Shown here: positions 12,966 through 24,564 of the stretch, one piece after another
Position numbering within the stretch: the first letter of the stretch is position 1
Layout of the letters: every line of letters starts with the position of its first letter
NCBI GenBank assembly: GCA_037447655.1
Contig: JBBHKE010003521.1
Location: 35,605-99,604, forward strand
DNA: 64,000 nucleotides
DNA from: Zygnema cylindricum
Lineage: Eukaryota > Streptophyta > Zygnematophyceae > Zygnematales > Zygnemataceae
Direction: 5' to 3'
Program-made: the position numbers and the translations under genes
Notes under the pieces: model-generated
What the model saw: the letters and a program-made list of their open reading frames with translations, nothing else
Told to the model about the DNA's origin: nothing
Database searches by the model: none

Positions 12966-13471
12966 CCCGCTTTTTAATATTCCCTTCCTGTTGGTTTTTT
13001 TGTTTCTGTTCCGAGGTGAGCAAACGGGAGTCGTTGGAGGAGGCTGTTCTTCGTAGAAATAAAGAGGAGAGAAGCCCGTTTTCATCGGAATCGAGGTATG
13101 TTTTGATTGGTCGCTCTTCTGTTTCCGGAGGTTATTTTCGGAGTTTAGTTCTTTGTCTCTCTCTCACTTTTTTGTGGAGTTTCTAATGTTTATTTTAATT
13201 CAATTTTCTTTTGTAGTACTTGTTTCATTATCATTTATTGGCTCCTAAATAAAACTTTTTTGCGCATTCTCCTCTCTCGTCTCTTCAAGAAAGTGACGAC
13301 AATTCTGAGCCTGAGTGACTCTCGGGAGGATGGTTGATGCAGGTGTTTGGATTCGCTGCCGGTTTGTTGACGGAGTTCACCACAAGTGTTGACTTTCCTA
13401 ATCGACGGAAATCGTCTTCTCCAACCTAGGAATCCCAGATTTAGATTGATTTATTTGCACTTAGTTTGCAG

Positions 13472-13723
13472 CAATATGGTATCTATCCCGAGGTAGAAAC
13501 TGCACATCTTCAAGCAGAAGATGCCGATATTATGTGTCTTTCTGAAACCTTAGCTAGCGATAGCCGTAAGCTTTGTAATAATAAGAGAAGTTTGGAATTG
13601 GGAAGCTCAGACAAAAAATCCTCTACTGGCTTCAGGTTAATGCAGGAGTCAACCACAACCACAGATCAACTTGTGATGCCGACTCATTTTTGTGAGGCAC
13701 GAAAAGTGTGTTACTTGCTGTAG
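13472..13723 (+). CDS. Possible exon of an unrecognised plus-strand transcript
   Basis: An acceptor-like TTTGCAG at 13465-13471 opens a frame of about 83 residues including AEDADIMCLSETLASDSRK, ending before an AT-rich 3' region. Upstream, 13000-13200 has splice-like features (CGAGGTATG near 13094) and the CT tract could be its 5' leader. I recognise no domain. Composition is more gene-like than the flanks, but this may be chance. Confidence 0.2.
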   Translation, partial: QYGIYPEVETAHLQAEDADIMCLSETLASDSRKLCNNKRSLELGSSDKKSSTGFRLMQESTTTTDQLVMPTHFCEARKVCYLL

Positions 13724-13735
13724 TGTTGGTATAGC

Positions 13736-14255
13736 TTTAATGCGAGTATGTAGCATATTTGTTGTACTCGAAAGTATAGAATAGTGCAGAAACGAGAGAG
13801 AGGTTCAGGCGAATGTATATTTTGACCAGTTTTTTTCATTAAAGTAATTTTTAAATTGTTGTTTTGACATGTCGTTTGGTGTGGAATCAATCTTTATTTA
13901 TAGATTTTACTAAGTTTTCCAACTTGGTTTGTCCAACTACTCTTTTTATTTGGTTTCCCCTTTGAGTTAGTTTGCAAGAGGGTGTGACTTTGTTGGAAAA
14001 GTTGTGTCTCTTTGTAGTTTGTGAAAGGTATGGGTTGCATAAATTACTGTGGAAGTCAACCAATCTATCGATCAATGTGTAACTTTGGACTGGTAAAGGT
14101 TCTTGCCTTCTGGTTTTGATTATTTTTTTGAATAGTTCTAATCAATAGCGGATAGGGAAACGGCTTCTAGACTCCAGTCAAGTACTGTGCACGTCACTAT
14201 TAAAGCTAGTGAATGTTTGGCAGTGGTTCTTCATTAGGTTTAACCACACTATGCA
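13736..14255. other. Intergenic, nothing recognised
   Basis: T-rich DNA with no motif, repeat or frame I can support. Confidence 0.5.
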
Positions 14256-14261
14256 ATGTGG

Positions 14262-14935
14262 CACTGAAATTCTGTGGACTCCATTAGCCCACAGAATACA
14301 CAGCTCAAGAAAATCCCCTTAGATAATGTTGACCTCCTTGACTTTCCCAGATGATAACCGCCACCCCGGCAGACAATACATTCACCCAGCCTCACCCATG
14401 TGAGGAAAAGGCTCCCCTGAGCCAAACTCAAAAGAGAACGCTTAATTTGCTCAACTGAGCGATTAATTATGGCTGCTGAAAGTCAGCCAATATATTTATA
14501 GACTCTCTCTGGGAGAGAGGCACCCAAAGACTTCCTCAAAAGTCCTAAAGCCCTTCTCACAACCTCTATCTACTGAGCTAACAGCCAATCAGAGGACTGT
14601 AAAGTACAATCTGTACAAAACCTAAAGTACACTAGCCGCCTGCGAAATATACGATTTCTGTACGGCGCCAATTAAAACGATGTACCTAACATAACCGACG
14701 CCGTGGATTTGTCTCCTTCTTCCCTTGTGACCACTGAGGTAATGCCAAGTGTTAATTTGTGGCTCTTTTGGCGCAAGCCGCCAAAAGAACCATTCCGGGC
14801 TCCCGGCTCTCACGCTGGCCGTCCGATCATAAATTCCCTCATTTGACGTCCGTTGGATTATGAGGAGCGCCTAATATTTCGCGCGCCTTATATTTAGTCC
14901 TCTCCATGTACCCCAGTTGGACTGTAGCCGTTAAA
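14262..14935 (-). mobile_element. Degraded LTR, reverse orientation
   Basis: Same order of landmarks as the solo LTR at 49138-50273: a conserved 3' end (CTGTGGACTCCATTAGCCCACAG), the GACTTTCCC...GCCACCC block, the GACTCTCTCTGGGAGAGAGG inverted repeat (14501-14520) next to a reverse TATAAAT (14493-14499), then AGCCAATCAGAGGACTGTA and GTACAAT blocks. Similarity fades after ~14900 and neither structural module of the younger LTRs is recognisable, so this is an old, probably truncated copy. Confidence 0.6.
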
Positions 14936-16355
14936 TGAATGCTTCGGAGATGACTGTGTTTATAAATCAATACAATTGGCTACGGACGAATTATTGTATA
15001 GGCTACTGCGTAACCTTTGTGGGGCTCGAATGGAATTCTGGCCGGTACACCCATTTTGCCAGAGGCTTATCCTGTCTCTCTTTTCTGCCTCGGCCTATCT
15101 TGTGGGCAACAGTAATCAGCGCTAGTTACCGTGCGTGTCTAAGGAAACCGCACTGAATACGGTACAATACGGTACGGTAGTGACATCAACGCTAACCAGA
15201 TGTCATGTAGCTTTACGCAGGCACAAAACGACACGGGAAGGCACAGCGGGTCGGGCGGCGCATCCATATCTTGTTTCAGCGCAGAAATGGACAACGCAAT
15301 CGTCCGTACAGCGACTACGATCTTGTTGGCGATCGGCAGGCTATCGGCAGTCGGAGAGTCGCAGCTTTGTCGTGACGCTCTTTTCAAACGCTGCCAGGGT
15401 ACGAATTCATTTTCTCGAGGTACTCCGTAAAAAAAAGATTTTCAGTTTTGCATTTCCCAGTGAAATACGTAATTTTCATTTGGAAGTCCAAACCTAAAAT
15501 CTGTCGACACTACTTGTAGTGCAGACTTTTCACCCTTCGCCCGGTTCAACATGATTTTCTGTTTGTTGTCAAACATCTTCCTATTGTGCGTGTCTCGTTG
15601 TACTTTTGTGCGATTTCCGGGGTTTTCTCACCGCACATGGTCTTCTAAAAACATTTGAGGCTCCGCTTGTAAAATCATCTTATCTCACATAGTATCGCCG
15701 ATGTCCTTTCGGCCTTTCAAGAACTTGATGACCTTTCCTTTAAGCGCTCGGCTCCAATCAGGGCTCCCGGAGAAAAAATACGGCAGGTACAAAAACATTT
15801 GAGAACGCTTTCCTCTTACGGCTGCGCTACGCGTCTCAAAAGTTTTCTTGGACCAATTCTGGAACAGGACGAATAAAATGCGAGAATCGTTTCACGAAAT
15901 TTTCAAGGGCAATTTTTGTGAAACTTGACTTTTTATTCTTTCCCGTAAATCTCACGCAAAGGACAAAATCGGCCCGCTTGATTTCACGCGGCTAATAGGG
16001 TCTATTGCTGCGGCTCATCTAATTTCGCCGTACAGCCCGACTCTGGACCAGAAAGTGGCCCGATGGAGCCGAGGGCCCTAGCTTTTAACGCGTGTCACGA
16101 CAAACAAAGCTGTCACTGGACGTTGTGTGACGTCATCTAATTGTGTACTTTTGTTAGGCAATTTGTCGCCCTGACTGCGAGTTAAAGTTCCTGGTATTGC
16201 ATGCCCACTCGTGAATCTTCATTGTACAGAAAATCTTTGACGCTAAACTGTACAACTTTGACCTGCTGGCCTATCATGGAAAATTCTAATGAAGTGATGA
16301 ATTCTAAAATTAGTGATATTAAGAATTGATTAGTTACAGCTTCTAGAACAACGTG
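14936..16355. other. Intergenic, no supported gene
   Basis: Several overlapping frames near 14935-15500 lack motifs. The GC content is slightly higher than in the flanks. No repeat recognised. Confidence 0.45.
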
Positions 16356-16359
16356 CCGC

Positions 16360-16510
16360 TGCAGCCAGAACTAGTGCTACTGCAGATGCTTGCAGATGCT
16401 AGTATTAACTACTGTTGCTGCCAGTATTAACTACTGATGTTGCCAGTATTAACTACTGCTGCTGCCAGTAGTACTAGCTGCTACTGCAGGAGGTAGTACT
16501 AGCTACTGCT
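16360..16510. repeat. GCTGCTGCCAGTATTAACTACT-type tandem repeat
   Basis: Three to four copies of a ~24-bp unit containing GCCAGTATTAACTACTG, flanked by CTACTGCAG variants. Confidence 0.7.
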
Positions 16511-16775
16511 ACTCCAATTAATAAAAATAAGAATAAAATTTTATAATTTGTACACTTTAAAAAATAATTAATAATAATAAGAATAAAAGTTCACGTTTTA
16601 TACACTTTAAAAAATAATAAATAAAAATAATAATTAAAACTCACATTTTGTACACTTCATAAAATGATTAACAAAAATAAGAATAAAATATCACATTTTA
16701 TACACCACAAAATATTGAAAAAATATAATAATAAGAATTCTCATTTTGTGCACTTCAAAAATAATAATAAAAAGT
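16511..16775. repeat. ~62-bp AT-rich tandem repeat
   Basis: About four copies of a unit containing AATAAGAATAAAA and TCACATTTTGTACACTT, with small differences between copies. Confidence 0.7.
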
Positions 16776-17164
16776 CATGCCTGAAACGAAAAGTCTTTTT
16801 TTTTTTTCATATCATTTTTTGACTAAATTAGTGTGGGTTTCAAGTTTTCATATGTGAAGTTCTGTACAGTAGCACGTACTAAATAAGTAACAGTATGAAT
16901 TAGTATTACAGTATTACTACTTTTTCGTCGGTTACATTTTGCGGGGTTACCTTTTAAGTCACGGAACGAAAATCACGTCGTACGTCGCGTTTCAGAAAAA
17001 TTGACGTTATCGCTAAAACAACACATTAAATAAATTTTTTATTTTATAAAATACAATATATTGCGATAATTTATGTTGGTCGCGGTACGATATATCATTG
17101 ACTTTCCTCGATCGATATTCGATGTATCAAATAATGAAATTATCCCGATATGAAACTATCCGAT

Positions 17165-17276
17165 ACCCAACACTAAATGATGGACATAGGAACACTTGGA
17201 AAAGTACACTGTAAAATCTGCCCTAAAATCCAAAGTACTGTAACATTCCAAAGTTTCTGCTACATGGCACACACCC
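17165..17276. mobile_element. Right end of a MITE, copy 3 (truncated)
   Basis: GACATAGGAACACTT through to ACACACCC matches the last ~110 bp of MITE copy 2 and ends with CCC followed by TAA. The left part is missing. It touches MITE copy 4 with only the TAA between them. Confidence 0.65.
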
Positions 17277-17279
17277 TAA

Positions 17280-18218
17280 GGGTACGTCCCCGTGTAATCG
17301 GTACTTTGGCAAAGTATTTTGGACTGTAGTATAGATTCTCCGTACTACTTTGAAGAGCGTCCCTATGTGCAAATATGAAATCGGAACTGTGAAATGTGAC
17401 GGTTGTAGACGGAAGGTACTACTGATGACGACTAAAGACGACTTTGAAACTTCCGACGATTAGTGACGCCAACAAAAACAACGACAGTTGTAGACGTCTA
17501 GATTTTTGTGAAATCGTAGATGTTTAGGGCTTGGTGATATTGTGACGTCACGCTCACTTGTGACAACGTCGACGTCACTCATTCAATAACTTTCCGCCAT
17601 GGTTTCCTGATTTCGCTTTTTCTACTGTTCTCACTCGATTTGCCATTAAATAAAAAAGTAAAAAAATTCAAAAAATATATTTTTTAAAGATCTTTCATTT
17701 TATACCAATATTGTCGTGTCTCATTCTAAAAAATGTGAGATACAAGCGATAGTGTGAGAGGGAGAGAGGAGAGGCGCGACGGCGAAAAATTATGTAAAGG
17801 ACCCATGAATTCAAGTGGAAGTTCGAGACCCCTGCAAATTTTTTTCCGTACATAGCGCGTGACGGGTACGGAAAAAAATAGTGAGGACTCTCCCTCGTCC
17901 AAAAATTTTACAAATCGTGTGGCGCGTGCGTGGTTCGTTTTTCATTCGCTGTACTTCACTAAAATCACCTCCTCGAGGTGATTTTGGATAAGTTTTTTTT
18001 TGGGCTGGATTCTCTTGCCCGGGGGGTTAAAAAGGGGAAAACACCAAAATGCGTTCACATAACGACAAACATGTCGTACATCCAAAGTATGAATTGACGC
18101 ATACTTTCATTTGGTAAACATAATTTTTTCGTATGGTTAAAGTTTTTTTCAAAGTTCCCTGAATTTTAGGGCAAAAAGACAGAGAAAAGTATGTACTTTA
18201 ACACATGGGGACGTACCC
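17280..18218. mobile_element. Harbinger-like MITE, copy 4 (939 bp)
   Basis: Terminal inverted repeats GGGTACGTCCCCGTGT and the reverse complement of GGGTACGTCCCCATGT. TAA flanks both ends (17277-17279, 18219-18221). Non-coding; shares the GACGTCAC block and the CACCTC/GAGGTG foldback with copy 1. It inserted exactly at the TAA bordering copy 3, or the two ended up adjacent by sharing one target site. Confidence 0.78.
17961..17985. repeat. Perfect 11-bp foldback inside MITE 4
   Basis: AAAATCACCTC, CTC, GAGGTGATTTT. Best-preserved member of the recurring foldback. Confidence 0.75.
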
Positions 18219-18221
18219 TAA

Positions 18222-19315
18222 GTCCTATTACACACATAAAAACAAACTACTTAGATTCAACTAATATGAAGTGTACACCTGAAAGTCAAGCAATTGTTTG
18301 CGTACACTTGTCTACGATACGAAAAACACACAAATTAATTTGTCGAAACCCTTCATGATTACTTAAATAGAAACTGTCATTTAAAATACTAATTCATTAA
18401 TACAAATAAGACATGAAGGTGTTCCTTCAAATATTTACACCGACGAGTCCGCAAAATCAGGTTCCCAAGTGACATCTTGCCGAAACTTGTAATTTGCTGA
18501 CAAATCCACGTGGTGAACCGACATATATTAGGTACGGTCCACCTTATAATACGTGATGATACATAGGGCGAACCCTTATAAAATTGCGGCCGACGCCCTC
18601 CACGTGTAGCACGAACCACTTGTCGGAATGATCCTGCACTATACCTTCCAAAGCCTTTCGTACGGAAATTGCGTCATTTGCCGTAAATGCCGTTGACTTA
18701 TTTAACGTCCACTTGCCAAATAAGACGTTTCGTACCGACAACGTCCATTTAAAAAGTAAATCAACGCCCGGTAAACTGGCATGTACCCTGTCCAGTTTTT
18801 CATGCAGGATTTTTATGCATGTTACAAAAAAAGAACACCCGTACCTTTTCCATGGATAGTCCCGTATCTTTTCATGTAGAGTCAGTTGACGACAACTTAC
18901 ATTGTGCCAATGGTACGGCGATTAGTCGTTTGTAGAGTCAGTTGACGGCAAATCGACGCCAGTTTACGTTCGTAAACTCAATCGACGGCGAATCGAAAGG
19001 GAACTTCCGTACTGCGGGACGGACAGAAAAATATGATAGCAGACGCAACGCTTATATAAAGCTTTCCTTCGAAGGCGACCAAAGTTCTATAATTTATAAA
19101 TACTGATGAGCCTGTCACATTTTGTTTCGTACGGGCGGCATACTATTTCAACATTTCAAATATTTCAAATCGGGTCGCTTCGCGATTCGCCGTCTATTTC
19201 TCAACGCATTATGCACCACTCAATTAGTCACTCACATCCCTTCAATTTTATCCTTACATTACTTCCCCCCAATCTGCAAATCCATTCGAGCCTCCACAGT
19301 ACACCTGGTATTATG
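18222..19315. other. Intergenic; small direct repeats
   Basis: No gene supported. GTAGAGTCAGTTGACG occurs twice near 18875-18950. Minus-strand frames at 18389-18741 have no recognised motif. Confidence 0.45.
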
Positions 19316-19402
19316 TACGCACTAAAAATCACGTACACATGAAACATCACGTACACATTAAACATTCCGTACCTATGAACATTCGCGTACGCACGAAACT
19401 AT
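19316..19402. repeat. ~20-bp tandem repeat, CGTACACATGAAACATCA-like
   Basis: Four to five imperfect copies of a unit with CACGTACACATGAAACAT, all containing GTAC. Confidence 0.65.
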
Positions 19403-19704
19403 GTCAACTTTTCAAAAACAACCAAAAGCCTAGAAGAAAAGGAGTAAAGCAAGTACAATAAAACTAAAATGTTGAAACACCACAAACTACCCTAAACACT
19501 AAAGCCTCGGACTACGCCCAACTAAATATGAAAACTCCGAATATCGTTTGTATGCGCCAGGTGGTGAGGGGTTTACTCTCGCAGTCCGCTACCACTAGTC
19601 ACCACCGGTCTCAGTCGGATAATGGTCTAAGCTTGAGAACGCTAAAGGGCGACAAAGATACGCTCGTGGTGGAAAGCTGACATGAGAGGTGGAGAGGGGC
19701 AGCC

Positions 19705-21186
19705 CATTACTCTAGCTTCGAAGGATCGTCGAGCGTAATTGCACAAAAAGTTGACAAAAGAGGAGTCATATCTCCCAAATATCTCCAACGCAAATGGTGT
19801 GAAATTATCAGCTAGGTTTTCGTGCGCGTACTCACGTTCGAATCCGCTGCATCTCGAGCCGTAACACCAGTAAGTAATGTCGAGCGCAAGGAAACATGGG
19901 TACTTTTAGGGTTTGTGAGGACTATGCCCTCCGAAGTTATCGCTGCGCCATTAAAAAAGATAAGATCCACACGAGGGCCCTATGTAGCCCCAGAATAAGA
20001 ACGTGGTGGTAATATGTGGGACACCTCAAGCTTGTTTGTGTACTCCACTTTGAAACCCAAGACAACGATTGCATCCCATACCATGTCATGTACATTTGAT
20101 CACTCCCCACTATGTTAGCAGCGTAGTAAATGCACCCCTTGCGCGTCTATAGGTTGACCATAAATGCAACAAAGTCTTCCTAAAAGAAAAGGGTGCGGTA
20201 AGCGAAACCGTAAGCGAAGTGCAACAACATATTAAGAGGAAGATAGATTGAGCAAAGTGAAAATTGGTGTAGCAATAAGCTAATCTCTGACCTTATGGCT
20301 CGAACACGATTGAATTCGACTCCGCGCTTTAACCGTAGGTAGCGCATGAGCTAGATCATTGAATTCGGCATTGGCTACCTTATCGGCTATGTGTTGTTGC
20401 ACGCGTGAGTGAATTTTGGTGATAAGCAAAGAGAATGCTGGAACTTCAGCTTGAGCCTCAATTGGTAAAAGCGCTTGAGAGGACAATAATGTTTGTTGTA
20501 ATTGGAGCAAACCCCTATCGAGCTAAGAGATTGCTTGAGCTAGAGTAGGAGTTTTGTCCACTAAAAACCTTCAAGTAATAAGAGATGCCACGAAAGCCCA
20601 ACTCATTAGGAAACCAGTTGGTGCTAAGGTTGCTGTAGGGTGCAAAATAAGACACCCGTAAGAGACTGGTAAAGCAACATGTCTACAAGTGAGGAGGCCC
20701 ACTAGCCGATAAAAGATACCATGGCCGACTAATTGATGTAAAATTCTAAAGTGTTGATCATCAAATTCGGAAAGGGAAGAAATGAATGAAGAGTTCGGGG
20801 TAAAGTACTGGCAAAGTACAAAAGGCGCTAGAGAAACCAACGAGTTATGATAATAAACGCGACATGTGAATTCGAAAGTTTGGGAAGGTACTCAGAATGA
20901 GAAATGTCGTCTATGGCCACTTTAACAATTGGTTAACAAAATCAGGGCTCTAATAAGAAAACTTAAAGCCCGTATACCGTCTTGAGGAGATCAATATAAG
21001 GAATTCTGAATGGAGAGAGAAATACGGTGGCAAACCAACGGGGCTCCTTACGGCACATTGGGTTACTTTGACGGAAAGGTGAATCTTAGAAAGTTGCTCT
21101 ACGAAATTGTAAAAGGCAGGAACAACCTGGTTTGATGTGCCGATGAGGTGGGTGTCGTCAACAAGTATTAGCTCATTCGTACACAA
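19705..21186 (-). pseudogene. Non-LTR reverse transcriptase relic (C-terminal half)
   Basis: In order on the minus strand: LVDDTHLIG with a following CAVRSPVGLPP (YxDD-box region of a LINE-like RT, degenerate), then LPVSYG..., SWAFVASLI, then ARSRIQSCSS, LRLRFRLPHPF, VHLLRC, MVWDAIVVLGF and VDLIFFNGA. This order matches the thumb and C-terminal region of plant and algal non-LTR RT proteins as I know them. There are at least six in-frame stops and no upstream RT fingers/palm, so it is a dead, 5'-truncated copy, as usual for LINEs. The exact clade cannot be set by eye. Confidence 0.65.
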
Positions 21187-21402
21187 TTATAAAAAACGCA
21201 AGAAGTTCTCTATGGAAAAAATAACTCAAACTGTGTACACCAAAAGAAACGTACACGTGGAAAAGCAATGATGAAACAAAATGAGTGACGTTACGCACAA
21301 GCAAATTAAACCAATTTATTTAAGTAGCCCATAGCATTATTGACATCAACATTAACAGCAATTCACACGTTGCAAAACCTGCCAAACACATATCACATGG
21401 AA

Positions 21403-22030
21403 GGGTATGTCTCCATGCGCCAAAGTAAGGGTTTTTTTTGTCGTTTTCCACTAAAACTTAGCGTCGCACTAGGTGAGTTTCAACCGTATAAAAAAAATCG
21501 AAAAAGTATAAGTACATTTTGCGTCATTGTCGAATTTTAAATTTACCACATATCGTCGTCTTATGTTCTTCGACCCACGGCCACGCCAAAAAATGTCATC
21601 TTCAAACTTTTCTTTAAAACACAAGGGCGATGCGTTTTAAAACAAACTATATTCGCTAAACAAATAAGACCATCTATTTGCACATGTAAAAGTTTTTCAA
21701 AAATTTCAAACGAATTTAATTGAAGATGAAAAGTACATAATTTGTTTTATTTTGTCTGTTTGCGTCTGTTAAGTTATTTTTGCAGGGGTTTCAAGATTTC
21801 GATGCCATTTCACGTCGACCGGATAGGTGATGCAAAGGCAAAGCGCATCTCCTTTAGCAATGAAACCACACTAGTTCCAAGGTGGTACGTCTACAATGTC
21901 ACTCAAAGTCATGCGACGTCACAAAGCAGTTACTAAAAATAACGTGCGTCATCACAGATTGTAGACGTTGACAGCCGTCACGGGTATTGTCAACGTATAC
22001 AATCGTCACACTTTTAAGTAACAATTTCGT
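21403..22030. mobile_element. MITE copy 5, right end missing
   Basis: Starts GGGTATGTCTCCATG and continues with the AAGTAAGGGTTTTTTT block found just inside copy 2, followed by the ACGTCAC/GTAGACGT region. The final ~100 bp with the right terminal repeat are absent; the homology stops close to the receptor kinase leader. Confidence 0.55.
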
Positions 22031-22239
22031 TGCTACACCTAACTGGAGCCGCACGTCAGCGTAGAACCCTTAGGGCGGCAGCCGGAGGTGAACGCGGCAA
22101 TGATTACCTTGCCGAATCCGTACAGTTTGACAATGTATCGGTTTATCTTGCCGACTCCGTACAGTTTGACAAAATACGGTGTTTTCAAGTGAGTCCGCAA
22201 CTTTTCCCTCTGTCAACTTTTCCCCATTGTCAAATAGCA

Positions 22240-22500
22240 GAGGAAATCCAGAGAAGGTGTTTCTCCCTTCCCCTCTTCCCTCAACCTCACCTTCATCCTT
22301 CTCCACGCCTTCCTCCAACTCCTTTAGACAATACTTTTGATTTCCCATTTCTCTCATTTTTCTTTCTTTTCACTCTCTCTGTTTTGTATCCCTTTTCCCC
22401 TACCTACCTTCTCGACTCTCTCGTCATTTGAACCTCCACTCTCCCCCCTCTCCCTCCCCTTATTCTATCTCTTGTCCCCTCCTCCTCGCTTGTTTTCCTT
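22240..22500 (+). promoter_or_regulatory. CT-rich leader upstream of the receptor kinase start
   Basis: About 260 bp dominated by C and T, ending at the ATG at 22501. CT-rich 5' leaders are common in plant genes. I infer it to be the 5' UTR or core promoter; no clear TATA box was fixed. Confidence 0.45.
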
Positions 22501-23984
22501 ATGGCGTTTTTTCCCAGCTTTGTTTTTTTTGCGACAATCCTTCATCTCCGTACGATCCGTACGACCTTCGCTTATGATACCTTCTGCGAGATCCCGGTCT
22601 CTGCTGCTGACGCGGAAGCCTTGCAGGAAGCTTCTCTGTACTTGGGCTTGGAAGAGGACGAATGGAAGCTCGGTAATAACGCATGCTGCTGGCATATGAT
22701 CACTTGCAATAGAACACGCGGTGTTTTCAGAGTGACTGAGGTTGATCTCACTGAATTTTGGTTAGCCGGCAGTTTGCCGCCGTCCATCGGGAACTTGACC
22801 GCTTTGAAAAAGTTGAACTTGGGTTCAAACGCTTTAATAGGGAATATTCCGGACAGTTGGGGAAATCTTATAGAATTAAGAGAGTTGGACCTCTCTAATA
22901 ATAGTTTAAATGGAACCGCAAATGTGGTGGGGAAAATGACCATACTAGAATATCTCTCTCTCGGATCTAATCTGTTTACCGGAGACATGAATGAAATTCC
23001 ACTTGGCAACTTGACAGCCTTAATTAAATTATGCATGGATGATAATGATTTTACAAGATTTTTTCCTGATTGGATTGGTAATTTCTCTAACCTAGAGTAT
23101 CTTAATCTCGGTGAAAACCTCAAAATGTCTCCTTCCAATCTTCCAGCTGATGATTCAAAGTGGCCGGATACACTTCAAGGTGTCAATTTATCATCAATGA
23201 ATCTCATTTGATCGATTCCCAGAGAGCTAGTTTCCCTTCCAAAGATTTCCCAGATTGACCTCAGTCACAATTCCTTAAATGGAAGCCTCCCTGACGCTTT
23301 CGTTTTCAGCACCCAAAATAGCACTGTTTTACTTAACTCGAATAGTTTTACAGGAGTTATAGCACCTAGTCTTGCAAATGAAAACATTTCCATTCTTGAT
23401 CTGTCAGATAATGTTCTAAGTGGAAATGTTTCAGAGATCCTCAACATTCTGTGCACTGACAACTCAAATTCGACTATCCAATACCTAAATGTAAGCCAAA
23501 ACAATTTCACTGGGGAATTCTTATCCGATTATAGTGGTGGAAATTGTATTCATCTCGCTATTGTTGTTCTTAGCCACAATTATCTCAGTGGCCCTATCGC
23601 TAACTTCTCAGGGTTGACAGGCCTAAAACATTTGTATTTAGATAATAACGAATTCTCGGGCGAACTGTCCACTTTAAATAATACAAATATCACCACTTTC
23701 AATGCGGCAAACAATAATTTGACTGGAGACATTTCTGCGGTAATGGCATTGCAAAATGTAGCACACCTAAACCTCAGTGGCAACTATTTCAGTGGACATT
23801 TTCCTGCTGGCCCTAGTTGGGGTACAATTAAGACAATCGATCTTTCTCGGAATCTATTCTATGGGAAAATTCCGATCGGCTTCGAGAAAGAGGCGACATC
23901 TTTAAAAGAAATTGATTTGAGCGAAAACAGTTTTTCTGGTAACATTCCTTGGTCTTTGTTCGACTCCACCGAACTCCGCAGCTT
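22501..23984 (+). CDS. RLK exon 1: signal peptide, LRR cap, most LRRs
   Basis: Starts MAFFPSFVFFATILHL, a hydrophobic signal sequence, then an ACCWHMITCN LRR N-cap and repeated LxxLxLxxNxLxGxIP units (for example LKKLNLGSNALIGNIPDSW). TGA at 23209-23211 falls where the LRR glycine is expected; the frame then stays open to the GTAAGT donor at 23985. Confidence 0.85.
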
Positions 23985-24304
23985 GTAAGTGATGGAAACT
24001 GGCTATGTTTTTAATTTCATGGTGAATTTAAAAGTCTTGTTGCACTTAAACTATGTGACGTATTGTTGGTTGACATTTGTCAAATAACATTCAAGGTAGC
24101 TTTTGTGTATATGTTTGAACCTTTCATAGATAATTCCATGCTTCATTTTTTGTAAAATAAGTCCAAAACGCTCCTCTCTATCAATTCTCAGTACAATTTA
24201 CAAACAACAAAACGTTTACATCACAAGACCCATGTTTGTTGCCATCTTGCCTTTGCCTGGCTTCTAGTACCAAGGCGCTTATTCTTACATTATCTTGATT
24301 TCAG

Positions 24305-24376
24305 GAAACTTCGGGGGAACCAGCTTAGCAAGTTCCCAAATTATTGGCGAAGCACTTCTGCAAAACTTAAAGTTAT
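24305..24376 (+). CDS. RLK exon 2: one LRR
   Basis: 72 nt between TTTCAG and GTGAGT, phase 2, reading KLRGNQLSKFPNYWRS. Confidence 0.8.
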
Positions 24377-24495
24377 GTGAGTTTTTCAAAACTCGTTTTT
24401 TCAATTTCACGTTCTATAGTTGTTGAACTTATTTGCAAAGTTTGGAATTGTTGACATTGACCAATAAAATGGAGATGGTGTTTGTTGTGTTGAAG

Positions 24496-24564
24496 AAATG
24501 TTGGGAACAACTCAATTGACGAAATTCCGGAGTGGATTGCGAGGTACGCTGGACTTGAAAAAGT
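24496..24564 (+). CDS. RLK exon 3: one LRR
   Basis: 69 nt between GAAG and GTGAGT, reading NVGNNSIDEIPEWIARYAG in phase with exon 2. Confidence 0.75.

Noticed and set aside
12306-13186. Proline/serine-rich proteins of 140-247 residues
   Set aside because: All three plus frames and the minus frame are open only because the DNA is CT-rich; no start context or domain.
22030-22431. 133-residue frame upstream of the receptor kinase
   Set aside because: It spans the MITE remnant and CT-rich leader, with composition-driven Phe/Leu/Pro content; better explained as a 5' leader.
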